A stretch of DNA of 64,000 nucleotides, taken from Nocardioides houyundeii. GTDB taxonomy: Bacteria > Actinomycetota > Actinomycetes > Propionibacteriales > Nocardioidaceae. The notes beneath the pieces were generated by a model. It made no database searches. It was not told where the DNA came from and worked only from the letters and a program-made list of their open reading frames with translations. The position numbers and the translations under genes were made by a program. Position 1 is the stretch's first letter. Each line of letters opens with the position of its first letter. The stretch is from NCBI RefSeq assembly GCF_002865585.1, contig NZ_CP025581.1, forward strand, positions 2,790,001 to 2,854,000, read 5' to 3'. Shown in pieces: positions 28,218 through 38,186 of the stretch.

Positions 28218-29099
28218 TCAGAGGCTGGCGAGGATCTCCCGCATCAGGGCTGCGGTCTCCGACGGCGTCTTGCCGACCTTGACCCCGGCGGCCTCGAGGG
28301 CCTCCTTCTTCGCCTGGGCGGTGCCCGAGGAGCCCGACACGATGGCGCCGGCGTGGCCCATGGTCTTGCCCTCCGGAGCGGTGAAGCCGGCGACGTAGCC
28401 GACGACCGGCTTGGTCACGTGCTCCTTGATGTAGGCCGCGGCGCGCTCCTCGGCGTCTCCACCGATCTCGCCGATCATCACGATCGCCTTGGTCTCGGGG
28501 TCGTTCTCGAACGCCTCGAGCGCGTCGATGTGCGTGGTGCCGATGACCGGGTCTCCGCCGATGCCGATGGCGGTGGTGAAGCCGTAGTCCTTCAGCTCGT
28601 ACATCATCTGGTAGGTCAGGGTGCCGGACTTCGACACCAGGCCGACCGGGCCCTTGCCCGCGATGGTGTGCGGGGTGATGCCGGCCAGCGACTCGCCGGG
28701 GGTGATGATGCCCGGGCAGTTGGGGCCGATCATCCGGGTGCCCTTGCCCTCGAGGTAGGCGAAGACCTCGGCGGTGTCCTGCACCGGGACGCCTTCGGTG
28801 ATGACCACGAGCAGCTCGATCCCGGCGTCGATGGCCTCGATGCAGGCGTCCTTGGTGAACGCCGGCGGCACGAAGACGACCGAGACGTTGGCGCCGGTCT
28901 TGGCCATCGCCTCCTCGACGTTGCCGAAGACCGGGAGGTCCTGGCCGCCGAGCTCGACCGACGTGCCGGCCTTGCGGGCGTTGACCCCGCCGACGATGTT
29001 GGAGCCGGCCTGGACCATCAGGGTGGTGTGCTTGGAGCCCATACCGCCCGTCATGCCCTGGACGATGATCTTGGAGTCCTTGTTCAGGTAGATAGACAT
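28218..29099 (-). CDS. sucD: Succinyl-CoA synthetase alpha subunit
   Basis: A 293-residue subunit carrying the CoA-binding domain and the phosphorylated histidine ([20 protein letters not shown]). The N-terminal [15 protein letters not shown] forms the CoA-binding loop, and [13 protein letters not shown] is also present. With SucC it converts succinyl-CoA to succinate with ADP/GDP phosphorylation. It follows sucC by 19 bases in one operon and would process the product of MutAB. Confidence 0.97.
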   Translation of the reverse strand: MSIYLNKDSKIIVQGMTGGMGSKHTTLMVQAGSNIVGGVNARKAGTSVELGGQDLPVFGNVEEAMAKTGANVSVVFVPPAFTKDACIEAIDAGIELLVVITEGVPVQDTAEVFAYLEGKGTRMIGPNCPGIITPGESLAGITPHTIAGKGPVGLVSKSGTLTYQMMYELKDYGFTTAIGIGGDPVIGTTHIDALEAFENDPETKAIVMIGEIGGDAEERAAAYIKEHVTKPVVGYVAGFTAPEGKTMGHAGAIVSGSSGTAQAKKEALEAAGVKVGKTPSETAALMREILASL

Positions 29100-29118
29100 T
29101 GTTGTTCCGTGCTCCGTA

Positions 29119-30282
29119 TCAGGCGTTCGCCAGCTCGGCGGCCTTGTCGGCCGCGCCGTCCATGGTGTCGACGAGGGTCACCAGCGGGTGGTTGGCCTCG
29201 TTCAGGATGCGTCGGCCCTCGTCGACGTTGTTGCCGTCGAGACGCACGACCAGCGGCTTGGAGGCCTCGGCACCGAGGATGTCCAGGGCGCCGACGATGC
29301 CGTTGGCGACCTCGTCGCACGCGGTGATTCCGCCGAAGACGTTGACGAAGACGCTCTTGACCTGGGGGTCGTTGAGGATGACGTCGAGACCGTCGGCCAT
29401 CACCTGGGCGTTGGCGCCGCCCCCGATGTCGAGGAAGTTGGCCGGGGTGACCCCGCCGTGCTTCTCACCGGCGTAGGCGACCACGTCGAGGGTGGACATG
29501 ACCAGGCCCGCGCCGTTGCCGATGATGCCCACGGCACCGTCGAGCTTGACGTAGTTCAGGCCCTTGTCCTTGGCCTTCGCCTCGAGCGGGTCCTCCTCGT
29601 CGCGGATCACGAACGTCTGGTGGTCCTCGTGACGGAACTCGGCGTTCTCGTCGAGGGAGACCTTGCCGTCGAGAGCCTCGAGCTTGTCGCCCTCCAGGCG
29701 CGCCAGCGGGTTGACCTCGACCAGGGTCGCGTCCTCGGTGACGTAGACCTGCCACAGCGCCTGGACCATCTCGATGGCCTGGTCACGCAGCTCGGCGGGG
29801 AACTTGGCCTCGTCCACGATGGCCGCGGCCTTCTCGGGCGTGACGCCCTCGATCGCGTCGATCCGGATCTGGCGCACGGCCTCGGGGTTGGTCTTGGCGA
29901 CCTCCTCGATCTCCACACCGCCCTCGACGCTGGCGATGCACAGGTGCGAGCGGTTGGCCCGGTCCAGCAGGAAGGAGAAGTAGTACTCCTCCACCGGCGG
30001 GGTCGCGGGGGTGACCAGGACCCGGTTGACGGTCAGTCCCTTGATCTCCATGCCCAAGATGTTCTTGGCGTACTCGAAGGCCTCGTCCGGCGTCTTGGCC
30101 AGCTTGACACCGCCGGCCTTGCCACGACCTCCGGCCTTGACCTGCGCCTTGACGACGGTCACGCCGCCGAGCTGCTCGGCTGCGGCCTTGGCCTCTTCAG
30201 CGGTCTCGACAACGACGCCGAGCGTCGTGGTCACACCGTGCTTGGCGAAGAGTTCCTTCGCCTGGTATTCCATCAGGTCCAC
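29119..30282 (-). CDS. sucC: Succinyl-CoA synthetase beta subunit
   Basis: A 387-residue ATP-grasp subunit that binds nucleotide and succinate. Visible: [14 protein letters not shown] near the start, [18 protein letters not shown] in the nucleotide-binding region, LVEVNPLA, and [13 protein letters not shown], which contacts succinate. I use the GTG at 30282 ([12 protein letters not shown]), common in actinobacterial SucC, with AAGGAT about ten bases upstream; ATG 30273 is the alternative. It is divergent from the photolyase gene. Confidence 0.96.
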   Translation of the reverse strand: MDLMEYQAKELFAKHGVTTTLGVVVETAEEAKAAAEQLGGVTVVKAQVKAGGRGKAGGVKLAKTPDEAFEYAKNILGMEIKGLTVNRVLVTPATPPVEEYYFSFLLDRANRSHLCIASVEGGVEIEEVAKTNPEAVRQIRIDAIEGVTPEKAAAIVDEAKFPAELRDQAIEMVQALWQVYVTEDATLVEVNPLARLEGDKLEALDGKVSLDENAEFRHEDHQTFVIRDEEDPLEAKAKDKGLNYVKLDGAVGIIGNGAGLVMSTLDVVAYAGEKHGGVTPANFLDIGGGANAQVMADGLDVILNDPQVKSVFVNVFGGITACDEVANGIVGALDILGAEASKPLVVRLDGNNVDEGRRILNEANHPLVTLVDTMDGAADKAAELANA

Positions 30283-30491
30283 GATCCACCCAATCCTTTA
30301 TGAGGTTCGCGAGCGCGCGGGGCAGCCCCGAGCGTTCGCCGGGGGGCGCGTTCCGGTCAGTCAGCCTAAACCCGCTGACACGGTGCCGAGCAGCCCGGGG
30401 TCTCCGCGTGGACACGGAGCCCTCCACGACGAGCGGCTCCAGGACGCCGTCGCCGCAGCGACCCTGCCCAGGACAGTGCTTGGCTGGGCAG

Positions 30492-31913
30492 GTGCCGACC
30501 GTCATGTGGTTCCGCCGGGACCTGAGACTCAGCGACCATCCCGCCCTCCTCGCGGCCCTGGAGCAGAGCGGTTCCACCGTCGCCCTGTTCGTGCTGGATC
30601 CCCGGCTGATGAGGCGCGCTGGGCCGGTACGCCGGGCCTGGCTGGCCGCCAACCTGCTGGCGCTCGACGAGCGGACCGGGGGGCGGCTCGTCGTCCGCCG
30701 GGGCGATCCGGCCAAGGTGGTGCCCGAGGTCGTCGCCGAGGTGGAGGCCGACCAGGTGCACGTCTCGGCGGAGACCACGCCGTACGGCGCGGCGCGCGAC
30801 GCCGCCGTCGCGAGCGCCCTGGCCGAGCTGGGGCATCGGACCGGCCGGCCGGCTGCGCTGCGCGCCACCGGGTCGCCGTACGCCGTGGGCCCGGGGCTGG
30901 TGCGCAAGGGCGACGACGAGCCCTACCGGGTGTTCACCCCCTTCGCCCGAGCCTGGCGCGAGCACGGCTGGGCGGCTCCTGCGGCGAGTCCCGAGACTCC
31001 CGGCTTCGTGGCGCTGGCGAGCGCGTCCGGGGCTCGGGACGCGCTGGTCCAGGCCGCCGATGGCGCCGCGGACCTGCCCGAGGCCGGCGAGGAGGCCGCC
31101 TGGCGCCGGTGGCACACGTTCCGCGACGGCGCGCTGGGCGACTACCGGTCGGGGCGGGACCGCCCGGACCTCGACGGCACCTCGCGCCTCTCTCCCTACC
31201 TGAGCCTGGGGGTGCTGCACCCCCGCTCCCTGCTCGCCGACCTGCCGGGCGGGGGCGCCGACGACGGGACCACTGGCCCTGCCGCCGAGGCGTTCGTCTC
31301 CGAGCTGGCGTGGCGGGAGTTCTACGCCGACGTCCTGCACCACCGTCCGGACTCCGCCTGGGCGGACCTGCGACCCGGCCTGGGGGGCCTGCGCTACTCC
31401 GAGGAGGCCGACGCGGTGGCGGCCTGGCGCACCGGCACCACGGGCTACCCGGTCGTCGATGCGGGGATGCGCCAGCTCCTGGGCCAGGGGTGGATGCACA
31501 ACCGGCTGCGGATGATCACCGCGAGCTTCCTGACCAAGGACCTGCACGTGTGGTGGCCGGTGGGCGCGCGGCACTTCCTGCGGCACCTCGCGGACGCCGA
31601 CCTGGCCTCGAACAACCACGGCTGGCAGTGGGTGGCCGGCACCGGGACCGACGCCTCCCCCTACTTCCGGGTCTTCAACCCCGTCTCCCAGGGCATGAAG
31701 TTCGACCCCGCCGGCGACTACGTACGCCGTTGGGTCCCCGAGCTCCGGCACCTGCCGGGGCGTGCCGCCCACGAGCCGTGGGAGCACGAGGAGGGCTATG
31801 CCCACGGCTACCCCGCCCGCATCGTCGATCACGCCGACGAGCGGCGCGAGGCGCTGGCTCGCTACGCGGCGGTGCGGGGCGCCTCGGGACGCGGCTCCCG
31901 ACCCGGGCGCTGA
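30492..31913 (+). CDS. phr: Deoxyribodipyrimidine photolyase
   Basis: A light-driven repair enzyme for cyclobutane pyrimidine dimers, 473 residues from the GTG at 30492 (MPTVMWFRRDLRLSDHPALL). The N-terminal alpha/beta antenna domain is followed by the FAD domain, with SRLSPYLSLGVLHPRSL, LAWREFYADVLHH, GMRQLLGQGWMHNRLRMI and NNHGWQWVAGTGTDASPYFR, whose tryptophans contact lesion and flavin. The frame is open upstream to 30300, but that sequence is not photolyase-like and lies in the sucC/phr promoter region. Class I type by motif. Confidence 0.93.
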   Translation: MPTVMWFRRDLRLSDHPALLAALEQSGSTVALFVLDPRLMRRAGPVRRAWLAANLLALDERTGGRLVVRRGDPAKVVPEVVAEVEADQVHVSAETTPYGAARDAAVASALAELGHRTGRPAALRATGSPYAVGPGLVRKGDDEPYRVFTPFARAWREHGWAAPAASPETPGFVALASASGARDALVQAADGAADLPEAGEEAAWRRWHTFRDGALGDYRSGRDRPDLDGTSRLSPYLSLGVLHPRSLLADLPGGGADDGTTGPAAEAFVSELAWREFYADVLHHRPDSAWADLRPGLGGLRYSEEADAVAAWRTGTTGYPVVDAGMRQLLGQGWMHNRLRMITASFLTKDLHVWWPVGARHFLRHLADADLASNNHGWQWVAGTGTDASPYFRVFNPVSQGMKFDPAGDYVRRWVPELRHLPGRAAHEPWEHEEGYAHGYPARIVDHADERREALARYAAVRGASGRGSRPGR

Positions 31914-32178
31914 GCCCGGCGAGCCGGGGACGAGAACGGGTGGATCGGGCGCCGTTGTCGGGTGGCGGGGAGGGGTGAATTGAGCCACAGCCGGGGCCGG
32001 GGCTCGAGCCGGGCTAGCCCGCCTCAGGCGGGGATCCTCCCTACGGCCGGAGCGAGGGTGAAACTCGTTCCACAAAAGCGCGTGAAGGGATTACGGCCAG
32101 CCCAGGCCTTCCGCTACAGTCAACCGGGTTGTCCAGAGACGTTTCGTCTTACCCCCAATTCGCAAGAGGTAAACCTGT
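31914..32178 (+). promoter_or_regulatory. Leader and promoter region of the M23 peptidase gene
   Basis: 265 bases without a gene. It holds a short hairpin after phr (cccgcc-tca-ggcggg, 32018-32032) and, further down, a possible promoter: TTACGG, an 18-base spacer, then TACAGT, about 65 bases before the M23 ATG. Such leaders often carry a c-di-AMP (ydaO) riboswitch in actinobacteria, but I do not see its conserved core. Confidence 0.3.
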
Positions 32179-33318
32179 ATGGGAAACCACCGAGCAGAAC
32201 GCGGCCCCCGCCGCGCATCCTCGGAGGACCGAGCGTCCCGGAAGTTCTTGATCTCCCGCCAGTCCGCGTCGAGCAGCCGCACCAGTGCCGCTCCGCAGGT
32301 AGTCGTTCCCTCCCCCGTTCCGCTGAGCACCGTCGCCGAGACCCCGGTCGCCCCCGCGCCCACCACCGGTGGCAAGCGTGCCGCCCGCCCCGCTCCCAAG
32401 TCCCGCGCCGCGTCGACGGCCAAGTCCCCGAGGTCCGCGCGTCCCGTGCGGCCCACCCGGCCCGTGAAGCCGGTCCGGCCGTCCTCGCCCGACCCGGCCT
32501 CCGCCACCATCTCCCGCACGCCCGCCGTCGAGGCCCTGGCCGCCGGCGGCCGACGCCGTGCGGACAAGCACACCGGGCGCGGCGCCCTGCTCAAGAGCCT
32601 GCCCTCAGCCCCGATCCTGGCCGGCGTCGCAGCACTGGCCATCTCCGCCGGCGGCGCCATCACGGCGACGCCCACCCTCGCCGACGCCGACGACGCCTCC
32701 CCCCAGCTGACCTCGGCCACCGCACTGTCGACGGCCGCTGACACCGGCCTCCTCGCGGACCGCACCGCAGTGGTCACCCGTGACTCCCGCCGCGTCGCGA
32801 AGTCCGAGCGGTCCGAGGCCAAGCTCCAGGCCAAGGCCGAGGCGATGACGCAGCAGCGCACCGAGGCCCTGCAGACGATGACCGCCAAGATGGAGCAGCG
32901 CGCCGCCAAGATCAAGGCCGACCAGTGGGTCCTGCCGGTCGCGGGCTACCGCCTCACGGCCTCCTTCGGGATGTCCAGCAGCCTCTGGTCCACCTCGCAC
33001 ACCGGGCTGGACTTCGCCGCTCCCTCGGGCACTCCGCTGCGGGCCGTGGCCAACGGCGTCGTGACCGGGGTCGGCTATGACGGCTCCTACGGCAACAAGA
33101 CCACGCTCCTGCTCGAGGACGGCACCGAGATCTGGTACTGCCACCAGACGTCGACCAGCGTGAGCGTCGGAGACCGGGTCGTCGGCGGCCAGACCATCGG
33201 CACGGTCGGCTCCACCGGCAACTCCACCGGCCCCCACCTGCACCTCGAGGTCCGCCCCGGCAGCGGCGGTCCGGTCGACCCCTACTCGGCCCTGCAGGCT
33301 CACGGCCTCCAGCCCTGA
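32179..33318 (+). CDS. Membrane-anchored M23 family metallopeptidase
   Basis: A 379-residue cell-wall hydrolase. The first 140 residues are cytoplasmic, basic and Pro/Ala/Ser-rich (VRPTRPVKPVRPSSP). A hydrophobic helix lies at about 145-163, a coiled coil at about 200-247, and a LytM domain at about 265-375. Zinc ligands are visible: HTGLD (H274, D278) and HLHLEV (H353, H355). All ligands are intact, so it is probably an active endopeptidase rather than an EnvC-like activator. The gene lies between phr and the convergent pcrA. Confidence 0.9.
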   Translation: MGNHRAERGPRRASSEDRASRKFLISRQSASSSRTSAAPQVVVPSPVPLSTVAETPVAPAPTTGGKRAARPAPKSRAASTAKSPRSARPVRPTRPVKPVRPSSPDPASATISRTPAVEALAAGGRRRADKHTGRGALLKSLPSAPILAGVAALAISAGGAITATPTLADADDASPQLTSATALSTAADTGLLADRTAVVTRDSRRVAKSERSEAKLQAKAEAMTQQRTEALQTMTAKMEQRAAKIKADQWVLPVAGYRLTASFGMSSSLWSTSHTGLDFAAPSGTPLRAVANGVVTGVGYDGSYGNKTTLLLEDGTEIWYCHQTSTSVSVGDRVVGGQTIGTVGSTGNSTGPHLHLEVRPGSGGPVDPYSALQAHGLQP

Positions 33319-33395
33319 GCAGGGACGGCGTCTCCGGGCGCCGAAGGCAGGGTCCGGGCTCACCCGGGCCCGGCTCCGGCGCTGAACCTCTTCGC

Positions 33396-33418
33396 CTCTG
33401 AGCCTCTCTGGCTCAGAG
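33396..33418. terminator. Hairpin at the 3' end of pcrA
   Basis: A 9-bp perfect stem (33396-33404 with 33410-33418) around tctct. The pcrA stop codon (33413-33415) lies inside the stem. It sits between the convergent M23 and pcrA genes. Confidence 0.6.
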
Positions 33419-35836
33419 CTTCTCGAGCGGGGCGTAGCGCAGCAGCAGGCGCTTGACTCCCTCGGACCCGAAGTCGACCGAGGCCACCGACTTCTCCGCC
33501 GCGCCCTCCAGCGAGACCACGGTCCCCATGCCGAACGAGTCGTGCAGCACCCGGTCCCCGGGCTCCAGCGACGGGATCTCCCGGGCCGGCTTGGCCTTGA
33601 CGGCCGCGTCTGCGCGGAGCGCTGCGGAGGAGAAGTTGCGCCGTCCGGCCGCCGTCGGCGAGCCCAGTCGGGCTGGTGACGACGAGGCCAGGTCGGGGCG
33701 TCCCCAGCGGGTCTGGGAGCCCTCCGTGCGCCGCCAGTCGACCAGGTCGACCGGCAGCTCGTCGAGGAAGCGCGAGGCGGGGTTGTGCGAAGGCGCGCCC
33801 CAGGCGGACCGGACCACGGCGCGGGAGATGTAGAGCCGCTCGCGCGCCCGGGTGATGCCCACGTAGGCCAGGCGTCGCTCCTCCTCCAGCTCCTTCTGGT
33901 CGCCCAGGGACCTCAGGTGCGGGAAGACGCCGTCCTCCAGACCGGTCAGGAACACCACCGGGAACTCCAGGCCCTTCGCGGTGTGCAGCGTCATCAGGGT
34001 GACGACCCCGAGGTCCTCGCCATCGGGCACGTCGGGGATCTGGTCGCTGTCCGCCACCAGGGCGACGCGCTCGAGGAAGTCGGTGAGGCCGGGAGTGACG
34101 GTGCCCGCGTCCACGTCGGCGGGATCTGCCGAGGGCCCGGCCACCGGGTCCTCGGAGAACTCTCGCGCGACCGCGACCAGCTCCGCCAGGTTCTCGACCC
34201 GGGTGCCGTCCTGCGGGTCGTCCGAGGCCTCCAGCTCGGCCAGGTAGCCGGACCGCTCCAGCACCGACTCCAGGATGACGTCGGCGCGCTCCCCGGCCTC
34301 GACCATCGAGCGCAGCTCGTCGACCATCGCCACGAACGCCTCGACGTTCTTCAGGGACCGGGTGGCGATCCCCGGGGCTTGCGAAGCCCGGGTGAGGGCC
34401 TCCCAGAAGGTGGTCTGGTCACGTTGCGCGAGTGCGGAGATGCAGGCCTCGGCCCGATCCCCGATCCCACGCTTGGGGGTGTTCAGCACCCGCCGCAGCG
34501 AGATCTCGTCGGCGGGGTTGGCGAGCATCCGTAGGTAGGCCAACGCGTCACGGACCTCCTTGCGCTCGTAGAAGCGGACACCGCCGACCACCTTGTAGGG
34601 CTGGCCGGTGCGGATGAACACCTCCTCGAACACCCGGGACTGGGCATTGGTCCGGTAGAAGACCGCGATGTCGGCGGCGCGCTGGCCGCCGTCGACGAGC
34701 CGGTCGATCTCGTCGGAGACGAAGCGCGCCTCGTCGTGCTCGTCGTCGGCGACGTAGCCCACCACGCGCTCGCCGTCGCCGGCCTCGGACCACAGCCGCT
34801 TGGGCTTGCGCCCCTTGTTGTGCCCGATCACCGCGTTGGCGGTGGTGAGGATGGTCTGGGTGGAGCGGTAGTTCTGCTCGAGCAGGATGGAGCTGGCGTT
34901 GGGGAAGTCCTGCTCGAAGTCCAGGATGTTGCGGATGTTGGCGCCGCGGAACGCGTAGATGGACTGGTCTGCGTCACCCACCACCATCAGCTCCGCCGGC
35001 GGCACCCGCTGCTCGCCGGTCTCCTCGGGGTTGTCGGCGCACAGCTGGTGGATCAGGGCGTACTGGGCGTGGTTGGTGTCCTGGTACTCGTCGACGAGCA
35101 CGTGCCGGAAGCGGCGACGATAGGTCTCGCGCACCTCGGGGAAGGCCTGGAAGAGGTGGACGGTGGACATGATCAGGTCGTCGAAGTCCATCGCGTTGGC
35201 CTCACGCAACCGCCGCTGGTAGCTCTTGTACGCCGCCGCGTACGCCTCCTCAAACCCGTTGTGGGTGTCCTTGGCGGCCTCGTCGGGATCGCGGAGCTCG
35301 TTCTTCTGGTCCGAGATCCAGTTGAGCACCGCACCGGGCTGGTAGCGCTTCGGGTCGAGCTCGAGGTCCTTGAGCACCAGGGTGATCAACCGCTTGGAGT
35401 CGGCCGCGTCGTAGATGGAGAAGCTGGACTTCAGGCCGAGTCGCTCGCTCTCCTTGCGCAGGATCCGGACGCAGGAGGAGTGGAAGGTCGAGACCCACAT
35501 CAGGCGGGCTCTCTTGCCCACCAGCTCCTCCACCCTCTCCTTCATCTCCGCCGCGGCCTTGTTGGTGAAGGTGATGGCCAGGATCGATCCGGGGTGGGCG
35601 CCCCGCTCCGCGACCAGCCAGGCGATCCGACGGGTGAGCACGCGGGTCTTGCCCGAGCCGGCGCCGGCGACGACCAGGAGCGGCGCCCCGGAGTGGACGA
35701 CCGCCTGGCGCTGGGGCTCGTTGAGCCCCTCCAGCAGGTCCTCCGCACTCGGGCCGCGGCGCTCTCGCGGGGCCCGCGGCTCCTGGTCGGGGGGCTGGAC
35801 GTGCTCGAGGCCGGGAAGGATGAAAGGACTGCTCAT
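33413..35836 (-). CDS. pcrA: ATP-dependent DNA helicase PcrA (UvrD/Rep superfamily)
   Basis: An 807-residue superfamily 1A 3'-5' helicase for excision repair and replication-fork maintenance. Motif I GAGSGKT lies at 58-64, motif II in VDEYQDTNHAQY, with GDADQSIYAFRGA (III), LEQNYRST (IV) and TLMTLHTAKGLEFPVVF (V/VI region) following. The C-terminal LEPGDRVLHDSFGMGTVVS is the Tudor-like module that contacts RNA polymerase in PcrA. Length and order are normal. It starts at ATG 35836. Confidence 0.96.
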   Translation of the reverse strand: MSSPFILPGLEHVQPPDQEPRAPRERRGPSAEDLLEGLNEPQRQAVVHSGAPLLVVAGAGSGKTRVLTRRIAWLVAERGAHPGSILAITFTNKAAAEMKERVEELVGKRARLMWVSTFHSSCVRILRKESERLGLKSSFSIYDAADSKRLITLVLKDLELDPKRYQPGAVLNWISDQKNELRDPDEAAKDTHNGFEEAYAAAYKSYQRRLREANAMDFDDLIMSTVHLFQAFPEVRETYRRRFRHVLVDEYQDTNHAQYALIHQLCADNPEETGEQRVPPAELMVVGDADQSIYAFRGANIRNILDFEQDFPNASSILLEQNYRSTQTILTTANAVIGHNKGRKPKRLWSEAGDGERVVGYVADDEHDEARFVSDEIDRLVDGGQRAADIAVFYRTNAQSRVFEEVFIRTGQPYKVVGGVRFYERKEVRDALAYLRMLANPADEISLRRVLNTPKRGIGDRAEACISALAQRDQTTFWEALTRASQAPGIATRSLKNVEAFVAMVDELRSMVEAGERADVILESVLERSGYLAELEASDDPQDGTRVENLAELVAVAREFSEDPVAGPSADPADVDAGTVTPGLTDFLERVALVADSDQIPDVPDGEDLGVVTLMTLHTAKGLEFPVVFLTGLEDGVFPHLRSLGDQKELEEERRLAYVGITRARERLYISRAVVRSAWGAPSHNPASRFLDELPVDLVDWRRTEGSQTRWGRPDLASSSPARLGSPTAAGRRNFSSAALRADAAVKAKPAREIPSLEPGDRVLHDSFGMGTVVSLEGAAEKSVASVDFGSEGVKRLLLRYAPLEKL

Positions 35837-35875
35837 GTCGGTGCCAACCCTACGCGGCGGCGCCGACGCCTCACC

Positions 35876-36232
35876 TCAGGCGTGCGCGGGCGACCAGAAG
35901 ACGGCGACACCGATGTTGAGCACGGTCAGCGCGAGCAGCCCGAGGTACAGCCCCTGGGGGATGCTGGGCTTGCGCAGGTTGATCATGACCAGGGCCAGGA
36001 TGACCAGCGCGATGGCGAACTTGACCGCGATCTTCACGTGGTTGACGTCGCCGTCCCCGGCCTCCAGGACACCCACCAGCGCGACGCCGGCGACGAACGC
36101 CGTGCCGGCGCCGTCGCGCATCAGGGCGTTGACCGACTTCTCCGATGCCGAGAGCTGGACGAGCAGCCCGCCGAGCAGGGCCGCGAAGCCCAGGATGTGG
36201 ATGAAGAGCAGGATGAGGCGAAGGAGGTCCAT
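35876..36232 (-). CDS. Small four-helix membrane protein, function unknown
   Basis: A 118-residue protein made almost entirely of four hydrophobic helices (starting MDLLRLILLFIHILGFAALL), with conserved-looking His12 in helix 1 and a GDGDVNHVKIAVKF loop. The pattern resembles small actinobacterial membrane proteins found near pcrA. No function can be given. It lies between the universal stress protein gene and pcrA on the same strand. Confidence 0.78.
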   Translation of the reverse strand: MDLLRLILLFIHILGFAALLGGLLVQLSASEKSVNALMRDGAGTAFVAGVALVGVLEAGDGDVNHVKIAVKFAIALVILALVMINLRKPSIPQGLYLGLLALTVLNIGVAVFWSPAHA

Positions 36233-36275
36233 GCCCTGAGGGTAGCGATCTCGCGGGCCCTCGCGGACCTTCGGG

Positions 36276-36740
36276 TCAGGTCTTGACGCCCCGCCTGCGC
36301 GGACTCGGGCGCACCACCAGCACCGGGCACGGCGCGTACTGCTGGACCCGCTGTGCCGTGCTGCCCAGCATCACGGTGTCACTGATCCCGCGGCTGCCGC
36401 TGGCCACCACCACCAGGCCCGCCTCGAGCTGCTTGGCCAGCTTGAGGATCTCGTTGGCCGGCGAGCCGCTCCGGATCTTGCGCTGGACCTTGGGCCCCCA
36501 GCCGTCGAACGTGCTGGCGATCTCGGCGAGCGCACCCTCGGCCGCGGCCCGGAACGAGCTGGTGCTCCCCGGACCCTGCTCCTGCCCCGCCAGGTCGTTG
36601 GCGAACGGCACGGCCGCCAGCGGGCGGATCACCGCGACCACCGTGACGGAGTCGACCTTGGTCGGGTCGACGAAGGACTTGAGGTATTTCGCTGCCGCCA
36701 GCGACTGCTTCGACCCGTCGGTCGCGATGAGCACGTGCAT
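36276..36740 (-). CDS. Universal stress protein (UspA family)
   Basis: A 154-residue single Usp domain. The N-terminal MHVLIATDGSKQS supplies the nucleotide-binding Asp, and the ATP signature G-x2-G-x9-G-S is seen as GSRGISDTVMLGSTAQ near residue 120. It is therefore expected to be an ATP-binding Usp. It starts three bases after the permease gene ends, so they form an operon. Usp-transporter pairing suggests it modulates the permease, which is inference only. Confidence 0.9.
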   Translation of the reverse strand: MHVLIATDGSKQSLAAAKYLKSFVDPTKVDSVTVVAVIRPLAAVPFANDLAGQEQGPGSTSSFRAAAEGALAEIASTFDGWGPKVQRKIRSGSPANEILKLAKQLEAGLVVVASGSRGISDTVMLGSTAQRVQQYAPCPVLVVRPSPRRRGVKT

Positions 36741-36743
36741 GGT

Positions 36744-38123
36744 TCAGACCGCCTTTCTGCTGTTGACCGCGAGCTGTGCCAGGTAGAGCACGAGACCCAC
36801 CGCCACCAGGCCACCGCACCAGAGGAGGGACGACGGGTCGTCCCACACCACGTAGACCAGCAGCACCAGGTTGCCGACCAGCCCGAAGCCGAGCAAGGGC
36901 CGGTTGGCCCGGAACGTCTGCTCGCCGTCGTCGCTCCCGGTCAGCTTGAGGCAGGCGATGATCACCAGGGCGTAGATGAACAGCAGGAACACCACCGTCA
37001 CGGTGGCCAGGCGCGCCACCAGGTCCACGGAGCCGTCGGTGGCCTCGGTGACCCAGGTGCCGATCACCAGCAGCAGCACCAGGATCACCGCGGAGAAGAT
37101 CAGTCCCACCCAGGGACTGCGACGGCCCTGGTGGATCTTGCCGAAGACCCGGGGCACGACGTTCTCACGCGCCATGCCGTAGAGGATGCGGGGCTGGGTG
37201 ACGACGGCGACCAGGGTGGTGTTGGTGATGGCGATCAGGGCGATGATCGTGAACACCGTGGTCATCACCCCGACCGGGATGGGGATCAGGTCGGCCTTGA
37301 TGACCTCCAGGAGCGCCACGTCGGACTCGGTCAGCGTGGAGATGTTCACCGTCAGCGCCGCGGCGATCGAGACCAGCACGTAGATGATGCCGGCTGCCAC
37401 CATGCCGCCGATGAGCGCTCGGGGGATGGATCGTTCCGGGTTGATCGTCTCCTCGGCCACGTTCACGGCGTTCTCGAAGCCGGTCATCGAGAAGAACGCC
37501 AGGGCCACACCGCCCACGATCGCGAAGATCACGTTGCTGCCCTGCGGCACCTCGAACTCGGTCAGCACGCCGAAGTCGGCGTCGCCCTGCGCGGCGTACC
37601 AGAATCCGATGCCGATGATGATCACCAGGCCGGCGATCTCCACCCACGTCATGATCATGTTGGCGACCACCGACTCGGTGATGCCCAGGTAGTTGATCAC
37701 GGTGAGCACCACCAGGAAGAGCAACGCCACCAGCAGCGTGGGTGGGAGCGTCCACAGCTCGGCGAAGTACTGCGCGAAGCCGGTCGCCAGGGAGCCGGCT
37801 GCGGCGAAGCTGGCCGAGAGGAAGCTGATGGTGACCAGGAAGGTGAGCGCCTGGTTGCCGAAGGCCTTGTTGACGTAGAGGGAGGCCCCGGCCGCCTGCG
37901 GATACTTGGTGGCGAGCTCGGCGTAGGCCAGCCCGGTGATGGCGGCGATGGAGACGCCCACCGCGAAGGCGATCCAGAAGGCTCCGCCCACCTCGCCGGC
38001 GACGGCGCCGATGAGCACGTAGACCCCGGAGCCGAGCACGTCCCCCAGGACGTAGAAGAAGAGGAGCCGCCCGGTGATGGACCGCTTCAGCTCCGCGGAG
38101 CCCTGGTCCTTGGTCTCAGTCAC
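36744..38123 (-). CDS. APC superfamily amino acid permease
   Basis: A 459-residue transporter with twelve predicted helices. Helix 1 carries the unwound substrate-binding motif GDVLGSGVYVLIG, and helix 6 the FSMTGFENAVNVAEET segment, both typical of the amino acid-polyamine-cation family. The substrate is not deducible. It is translationally close to the downstream universal stress protein gene. Confidence 0.9.
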   Translation of the reverse strand: MTETKDQGSAELKRSITGRLLFFYVLGDVLGSGVYVLIGAVAGEVGGAFWIAFAVGVSIAAITGLAYAELATKYPQAAGASLYVNKAFGNQALTFLVTISFLSASFAAAGSLATGFAQYFAELWTLPPTLLVALLFLVVLTVINYLGITESVVANMIMTWVEIAGLVIIIGIGFWYAAQGDADFGVLTEFEVPQGSNVIFAIVGGVALAFFSMTGFENAVNVAEETINPERSIPRALIGGMVAAGIIYVLVSIAAALTVNISTLTESDVALLEVIKADLIPIPVGVMTTVFTIIALIAITNTTLVAVVTQPRILYGMARENVVPRVFGKIHQGRRSPWVGLIFSAVILVLLLVIGTWVTEATDGSVDLVARLATVTVVFLLFIYALVIIACLKLTGSDDGEQTFRANRPLLGFGLVGNLVLLVYVVWDDPSSLLWCGGLVAVGLVLYLAQLAVNSRKAV

Positions 38124-38186
38124 CCCGATCGGGTGCCCGTTGCGGGTGCCCCCGAAACCTGGCGGAGCACCGCGATGCCGGCGCCC

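Noticed and set aside
30300..30491. N-terminal extension of the photolyase
   Set aside because: The frame is open, but the sequence is unlike photolyases and lies in the divergent sucC promoter; the GTG at 30492 fits the family start.
31914..32178. c-di-AMP (ydaO) riboswitch before the M23 peptidase
   Set aside because: The position is typical, but the conserved core of the riboswitch is not recognisable; only a weak promoter and a short hairpin are seen.
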